Under the pieces are notes generated by a model. It was not told the DNA's origin. It did no database searches and worked only from the letters and a program-made list of their open reading frames with translations. 31,307 nt of DNA from a virus: positions 1 through 31,307 of the IMG/VR virus record IMGVR_UViG_3300031226_000006; one strand, 5' to 3'. Below are positions 27,969 through 31,307 of this stretch, piece after piece. Both the position numbers and the translations under genes were made by a program. Numbering within the stretch: position 1 is the first letter of the stretch; the number at the start of each line of letters is the position of its first letter.

Positions 27969-28844
27969 CTATGGGCGCTTTGCAGCAACCCAATGGTCCG
28001 GGTTCAAACCGGCTTCGCGTGCCAATCGTCGCGCCTTGTCAGGGTCGCTTTTCACCAGAGCTGATATGGCCGTAAGATTTTTCTCGCCCTTGAACGGGTT
28101 ATCCCCGCCAGGCGCGTCGCCACCGTCGATCCGGTCCTCGGCAAACATCTTCTCGCCGATTTGGGAAAACGCCACCGCAAGAGCCGGGTCAGTCAGGGCA
28201 TTATCCTTGAGGATAATCCCCGCCTTCTGGAAGCTCTCGACAAGCCCGAGCTTTTTCAGAGCTCGGTTTGCCATCTCATGCTTGGTCTTGAAGCCCTCGG
28301 AATCCTGAGGTCCCCATTCCTTCACGAGCGCGTCGGCGGTTGTTTCGACAGCCTTGGTCAGAGCAGTTACATGCGCCTTGGCCTGTTCGGCCTGTGCGAG
28401 TGCGAACTGATCATGCAAGGTCTGAGCCTGCTTGCCGTTCAGTCCCGCGCTGTGAGCCCACGTCTTGAACGAGCCGGCGAGGGCTTCGTCATACGGGAGA
28501 TCAGCAGGCAGGCCTTCCGGCCGCTTAAACTCATAGGCATCAGGCTTTTCAGGGCGGCCCGCTTTCGAATAGAACGCATTCCATTCGGTTTCGGTCGCCT
28601 CTGCACCGGGCACGGTCAACGAAGTGCCGAGACGGCCTTCCAGACTGAGCGCGGCTTTTGCCAGATCATCTACGGACTTATAGCCCTTTTTACCTACCCA
28701 CTCCCGGGCGCCTGCATCCTGCAGACCGGTGAAAGGCGATTCTGAGCCGGCGGCGGACCCGTTATCCGCTGGCTTCTGTGCATTGTCAGGGGCGCCTGCC
28801 GACGGATTTGCATCCGCCACAGACCCTGCGTCTGCGGTAGTCAT
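27969..28844 (-). CDS. capsid scaffolding protein (T7 gp9-like), 291 aa
   Basis: The acidic, Ala/Gly/Asp-rich N-terminus (MTTADAGSVADANPSAGAPDNAQ) leads into a helical core. REWVGKKGYKSVDDLAKAALSLEGRLG at about residues 45-72 matches the opening of phage scaffold proteins, which often show 'GYks.edLakay..le...G'. The C-terminal part (NPFKGEKNLTAISALVKSDPDKARRLAREAGLNP) is basic, as expected for capsid contact. Length is close to T7 gp9 (307). An AAGGA nine bases upstream supports the start. It directs assembly of the procapsid and then leaves. Confidence 0.87.
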   Translation of the reverse strand: MTTADAGSVADANPSAGAPDNAQKPADNGSAAGSESPFTGLQDAGAREWVGKKGYKSVDDLAKAALSLEGRLGTSLTVPGAEATETEWNAFYSKAGRPEKPDAYEFKRPEGLPADLPYDEALAGSFKTWAHSAGLNGKQAQTLHDQFALAQAEQAKAHVTALTKAVETTADALVKEWGPQDSEGFKTKHEMANRALKKLGLVESFQKAGIILKDNALTDPALAVAFSQIGEKMFAEDRIDGGDAPGGDNPFKGEKNLTAISALVKSDPDKARRLAREAGLNPDHWVAAKRP

Positions 28845-28868
28845 CTTTGATAATCCTTGGTTTGAGGC

Positions 28869-29171
28869 TTATTCCTCGGCAAACCCAAAGCGTGCGACCC
28901 GCTCCAAGCGGAGCATTTCGCTTTCGTTCAGGCTGGCGAAGCTCGAGATGTACTGGAACAGCGAGCGACGCCCGTTCTGTTCCGCACAAAATATGTCGAA
29001 CCCGGCGGCTGAGCCGGTATCGGTAATCCATTTGGCGAGGCTCGGCACCTGGTAGAAGCCAGCCTCAACAGCCATGTCGGCAAGCACGATAGCGCCATCC
29101 CCGTGTTTCGGGTTATCGCTGAATAGCCGGGCATAAGAGAGCCTAACCGCGGCTTGCTGTTCTTCTGTCAT
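28869..29171 (-). CDS. Bbp19-like small protein, 100 aa
   Basis: The segment YARLFSDNPKHGDGAIVLADMAVEAGFYQVP (about residues 14-44) resembles the small Bordetella phage Bbp19-type proteins, where '.F....G..VL.dL......' is followed by an aromatic residue. The resemblance is from memory. The family lies near portal and scaffold genes in many podoviruses and its role is unclear. The ATG at 29171 was chosen. The frame extends to a TTG at 29192, and the SD is weak for both, so coupling to the overlapping upstream gene is likely. Acidic C-terminus. Confidence 0.65.
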   Translation of the reverse strand: MTEEQQAAVRLSYARLFSDNPKHGDGAIVLADMAVEAGFYQVPSLAKWITDTGSAAGFDIFCAEQNGRRSLFQYISSFASLNESEMLRLERVARFGFAEE

Positions 29172-29346
29172 ATGTCTCTGAATTCTCTGCAATCATGCGT
29201 TTGGCACAACCGTCCTCAATCATGCGGAAGAACAGCCACCACGCCTGCACATCGCTGCGCATCATGGCCTGCCATGTCAGCTTGGCAATGCGTTGTGATT
29301 GAGCGTCTGTGAAGACTAGAGCCGGGTCGCTTCTTATGTCAGCCAT
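29143..29346 (-). CDS. small hypothetical protein following the portal gene, 67 aa
   Basis: The ATG at 29346 shares a base with the portal TGA (TGATG); a GTG one codon earlier is the alternative. The product MADIRSDPALVFTDAQSQRIAKLTWQAMMRSDVQAWWLFFRMIEDGC... is predicted mostly helical with an aromatic patch (QAWWLFFRM). It overlaps the next gene at its 3' end by 29 bases. Its position between portal and scaffold suggests a head-related role, but no family is recognised. Confidence 0.6.
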   Translation of the reverse strand: MADIRSDPALVFTDAQSQRIAKLTWQAMMRSDVQAWWLFFRMIEDGCAKRMIAENSETYDRRTASRG

Positions 29347-31064
29347 CACTGTTGACCCGGAGCAGCCGCACCAAGGCCGGGCAACAGCCCAGCATCAGCG
29401 GCCTGTGCCATCGCGGCCGCGCCATCCTTCGCCGTAGCCGCACCAACCTGAGCCGCGGCAAGCCCCTGTTGAGCAGCAGCAGCACGAGCATTTGTAGCGC
29501 GCATCTCTTCCAGTTCTTCCCGGCGCCGCATGACAGACTGCGGAGCACGGCCGGCGGCATGAAACACCCGCAAGGCCTCGTCGGGATCAACGTTATCCTT
29601 GGTGCCCGGCCAGATCTGTTCCATCTGCGCCGCTGTGCTCACCAACTCGACAACCGCTTTTGCTTCACCCGCCTTTCGGAGGATGTCGAGAGGTGAGGTA
29701 AATTGAACCCGAATGCCCTTGCCGGACAATGACTGCGGCGGAGCAAACCGGCTATCCGGCTCGTACAGCCCCTTGCTTTCAAGGATCGACAGCTCCCGAT
29801 CGGTCTGCATGGCAAGCCCGCCCTGGATCGACGAACCCGCGGGACCGAGCAGCGCGCCTTTCTCTTCCTGCCGGATCAGCGCTTCCGTTGCAGTCTGGTT
29901 GCCCGGCTTGGAAACCAGCGTCTGGAACAGATTGACGTAAAGCCCTTCCTGGATCGTGTTGCGGCTTTGCTCAATGTACTGGAACGCATAGTCAGGCCTT
30001 GCGCCAGTGATGATCGGCTGGGCCATCAGGCGGCCACTCTCATCGACCAGGCCCGGGTGACGCGAGCCTGGATCGATCGGCGGCAGCCAGTCGAGCTTCC
30101 CACCCAGAGCCAGCCCCGGATCCGTAATGTTCTGCAGCGCCCGCAGCGTACCCTTACGGACTGCGTTGATCTCGCGTACCTCTGTCAGCAGCTCGATAAC
30201 CGGCGACGTGCCGTAATCATCCCCGTCATCTCTGCCCCAATTGAAGCAGGCAACTGGGAACGACGCGAAATCCTTGTCCTTGACGATCTTCTCGTCCTCG
30301 CAGATCACATGGCTGGACTTGAACGGGCCCTCGATGAACTCGGTCTGGCCCATCCGCTTGTAGGTCTTGCGGTCATAGTTCGGGCAGATCGAATGGACGA
30401 ACTCGACCTGCTCCTCACACTGCTTCGAGCCTTTGGCCATTTCGATGACCTTGGGCGGGAGCTTCTCGCCGAATAGCTGGTAGGCCACGCGCGCCGAGCG
30501 TTTATACCTGCGGTGCAGCGTATCAACATCGCCCCATTTGTTACGGGCGATCCAGCATTCAGCAACCGGCAGAGACCGATAGCGCACATAGCGGCCCGAG
30601 AAATCCTCCTCGGCATACAGATAGGCCGGGCCGAACCGGACAATGTTGGCGTAGCATCCCTGCATGGCAGGCACATAGCCCGAGCCCGGCGAATAGCGGA
30701 TCGAGAACAAGAAATCCCGAACCTTCTCGGCCCATTCCTTTTCCTCGTCGGTCTCCTCGTCATCCATAGCCGCGGTCGTCAAGCCCTGCCACTTGTCGTT
30801 CTGTGGCGTGATCAGGCTCTCCAGACCAGCCGCAAGGCGACGCTGGCCCGTCCTGACCGTGGTGTCGTACACCCGCCGCGTTCGGCGATCGGTCCGCGTG
30901 ACCTGGTTGTCCTTGGAGGCAGAGAACCCATTGCGCAGGAACTCAGGTGCATCAGGTGCGCAATACTCTGCTACGTCTTTCCAGACCGGCTCATACGGAG
31001 CGCGCTTCTCCTCAAGCTGCGTCTGCCGGGAAAGGATGTCGCGGGCGATGGAGCCTTCAGCCAT
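29346..31064 (-). CDS. portal / head-tail connector protein, 572 aa
   Basis: The protein matches the podovirus head-to-tail connecting family (Head-tail_con, T7 gp8-like). It opens with KRAPYEPVWKDVAEYCAPD and RRVYDTTVRTGQRRLAAGLESLITPQNDKW. The 'Y.s.....LA.gl.s.ltP....W' pattern is a family signature, and CFNWGRDDGDDYGTSPVIELLTEVREINAV near residues 260-300 is another. Length compares with T7 gp8 (536). The C-terminus is Ala/Gln-rich and low-complexity, often disordered. It forms the dodecameric ring at the head vertex through which DNA is packaged and ejected. It starts 35 bases after the preceding gene's stop. Confidence 0.93.
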   Translation of the reverse strand: MAEGSIARDILSRQTQLEEKRAPYEPVWKDVAEYCAPDAPEFLRNGFSASKDNQVTRTDRRTRRVYDTTVRTGQRRLAAGLESLITPQNDKWQGLTTAAMDDEETDEEKEWAEKVRDFLFSIRYSPGSGYVPAMQGCYANIVRFGPAYLYAEEDFSGRYVRYRSLPVAECWIARNKWGDVDTLHRRYKRSARVAYQLFGEKLPPKVIEMAKGSKQCEEQVEFVHSICPNYDRKTYKRMGQTEFIEGPFKSSHVICEDEKIVKDKDFASFPVACFNWGRDDGDDYGTSPVIELLTEVREINAVRKGTLRALQNITDPGLALGGKLDWLPPIDPGSRHPGLVDESGRLMAQPIITGARPDYAFQYIEQSRNTIQEGLYVNLFQTLVSKPGNQTATEALIRQEEKGALLGPAGSSIQGGLAMQTDRELSILESKGLYEPDSRFAPPQSLSGKGIRVQFTSPLDILRKAGEAKAVVELVSTAAQMEQIWPGTKDNVDPDEALRVFHAAGRAPQSVMRRREELEEMRATNARAAAAQQGLAAAQVGAATAKDGAAAMAQAADAGLLPGLGAAAPGQQ

Positions 31065-31099
31065 TCAGTATCCGGTCTATTTCTTTGTCGGACATGCCA

Positions 31100-31303
31100 T
31101 CACTGCCCCAACATCACAGACTTAACCGGGCTCAGAACCGGCCGCGTGCTCGTCACGTCGCTCGGCTTGAGATCGCTGACGATATTCGACTGCGAGCCGC
31201 CACGGGCTGCCGCAAGCCGGCGGGCTTCATCGCCCTGCTGCTGCGCCACGAAGCTGTCAGGCTGCGGTACGCGCGGTACTGCTGCTTGCTGCGGCGCTGG
31301 CAT
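31100..31303 (-). CDS. small Pro/Gln-rich protein upstream of portal, 67 aa (possibly 5'-incomplete)
   Basis: The product MPAPQQAAVPRVPQPDSFVAQQQGDEARRLAAARGGSQSNIVSD... has a Pro/Ala/Gln-rich head, an 'A..RRLAAARGG.S..I' middle and ends PVKSVMLGQ. This matches the layout of small proteins often encoded just upstream of the portal gene in tailed phages, where 'aa..GrsStiLt' is followed by a C-terminal 'LG' motif. The ATG is four bases from the window edge and the frame is open to it, so the true start may lie outside. Function unknown; structural or assembly role possible. Confidence 0.6.
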   Translation of the reverse strand: MPAPQQAAVPRVPQPDSFVAQQQGDEARRLAAARGGSQSNIVSDLKPSDVTSTRPVLSPVKSVMLGQ

Positions 31304-31307
31304 TGAT

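Noticed and set aside
27064-28308. Long plus-strand ORF (414 codons) opposite capsid and scaffold
   Set aside because: It lies antisense to two well-supported genes, spans their boundary, has an Arg/His/Leu-rich composition typical of antisense frames in GC-rich DNA, and lacks an SD.
31057-31095. 12-codon minus-strand ORF (MSDKEIDRILNG) overlapping the portal start
   Set aside because: It is too short to support as a gene without conservation, and the gap is only 35 bases.
1-31307. CRISPR array, tandem direct repeats, tRNA genes, or a recurring phage-RNA-polymerase promoter motif
   Set aside because: No regularly spaced repeats, cloverleaf or repeated 20-base promoter-like motif upstream of the minus-strand units was seen by reading; a motif search would be needed to exclude weak ones.

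Overview
The window is a 31.3-kb piece of a tailed bacteriophage (or prophage) with a short-tailed, podovirus-type virion. Proteins at 23-31 kb follow the order and approximate sizes of the T7 structural block: portal, scaffold, major capsid protein, tail tubular A, tail tubular B, and three internal (ejection) proteins. The GC-rich sequence, the holin and spanin sequences, and the tail proteins look like those of phages of Alphaproteobacteria (rhizobia and relatives). That host call is an inference from family resemblance, not a search result. No terminase, RNA polymerase, integrase, DNA-replication gene or tRNA is visible, so lifestyle cannot be decided here.

Layout. (1) Positions 1-2879, plus strand: a close-packed run of about twelve small genes, often with ATGA-type stop/start overlaps or good Shine-Dalgarno (SD) sequences. 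They are typical phage accessory genes, including a DUF551-like protein and several Cys-rich zinc-ribbon-like proteins. (2) Positions 2821-31303, minus strand (read right to left): a conserved small protein, portal, two small proteins, scaffold, major capsid protein, a small basic protein, tail tubular A and B, a small internal virion protein, a GH24-lysozyme-containing ejection protein, and a 1616-residue ejection protein with a HEAGH metallopeptidase motif, ending at a clear rho-independent terminator (15587-15609). Further left come a virion protein, a tail fibre, and a lysis cassette (endolysin, holin, overlapping i-/o-spanin) followed by four small proteins, three with predicted membrane segments, ending at a second terminator (11095-11118). 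The last block is an adhesin array: an Ig/cadherin-like protein, a tiny related protein, a repeat-containing fibre, a beta-rich protein, and two large spike/fibre proteins of 810 and 927 residues. (3) Four plus-strand islands sit against this minus-strand block, at gaps between its transcription or gene modules: 26721-26918, 15610-15798, 13732-13969, and an HNH/AP2 homing endonuclease gene at 10582-11094.

How it works together. The portal, scaffold and capsid proteins build the head. The two tubular proteins form the tail. The three internal proteins are expected to be ejected and to breach the peptidoglycan, with the muramidase carried by the second of them. The adhesin array provides host binding. 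Endolysin, holin and spanins release progeny.

Most notable observations: an identical C-terminal tag on the two large spike proteins, kept despite almost complete synonymous-codon divergence; counter-oriented small genes at hairpins and module boundaries; hairpins flanking the capsid cistron; and two protein-like open stretches without a standard start codon. There is no gene-free stretch longer than about 120 bases.
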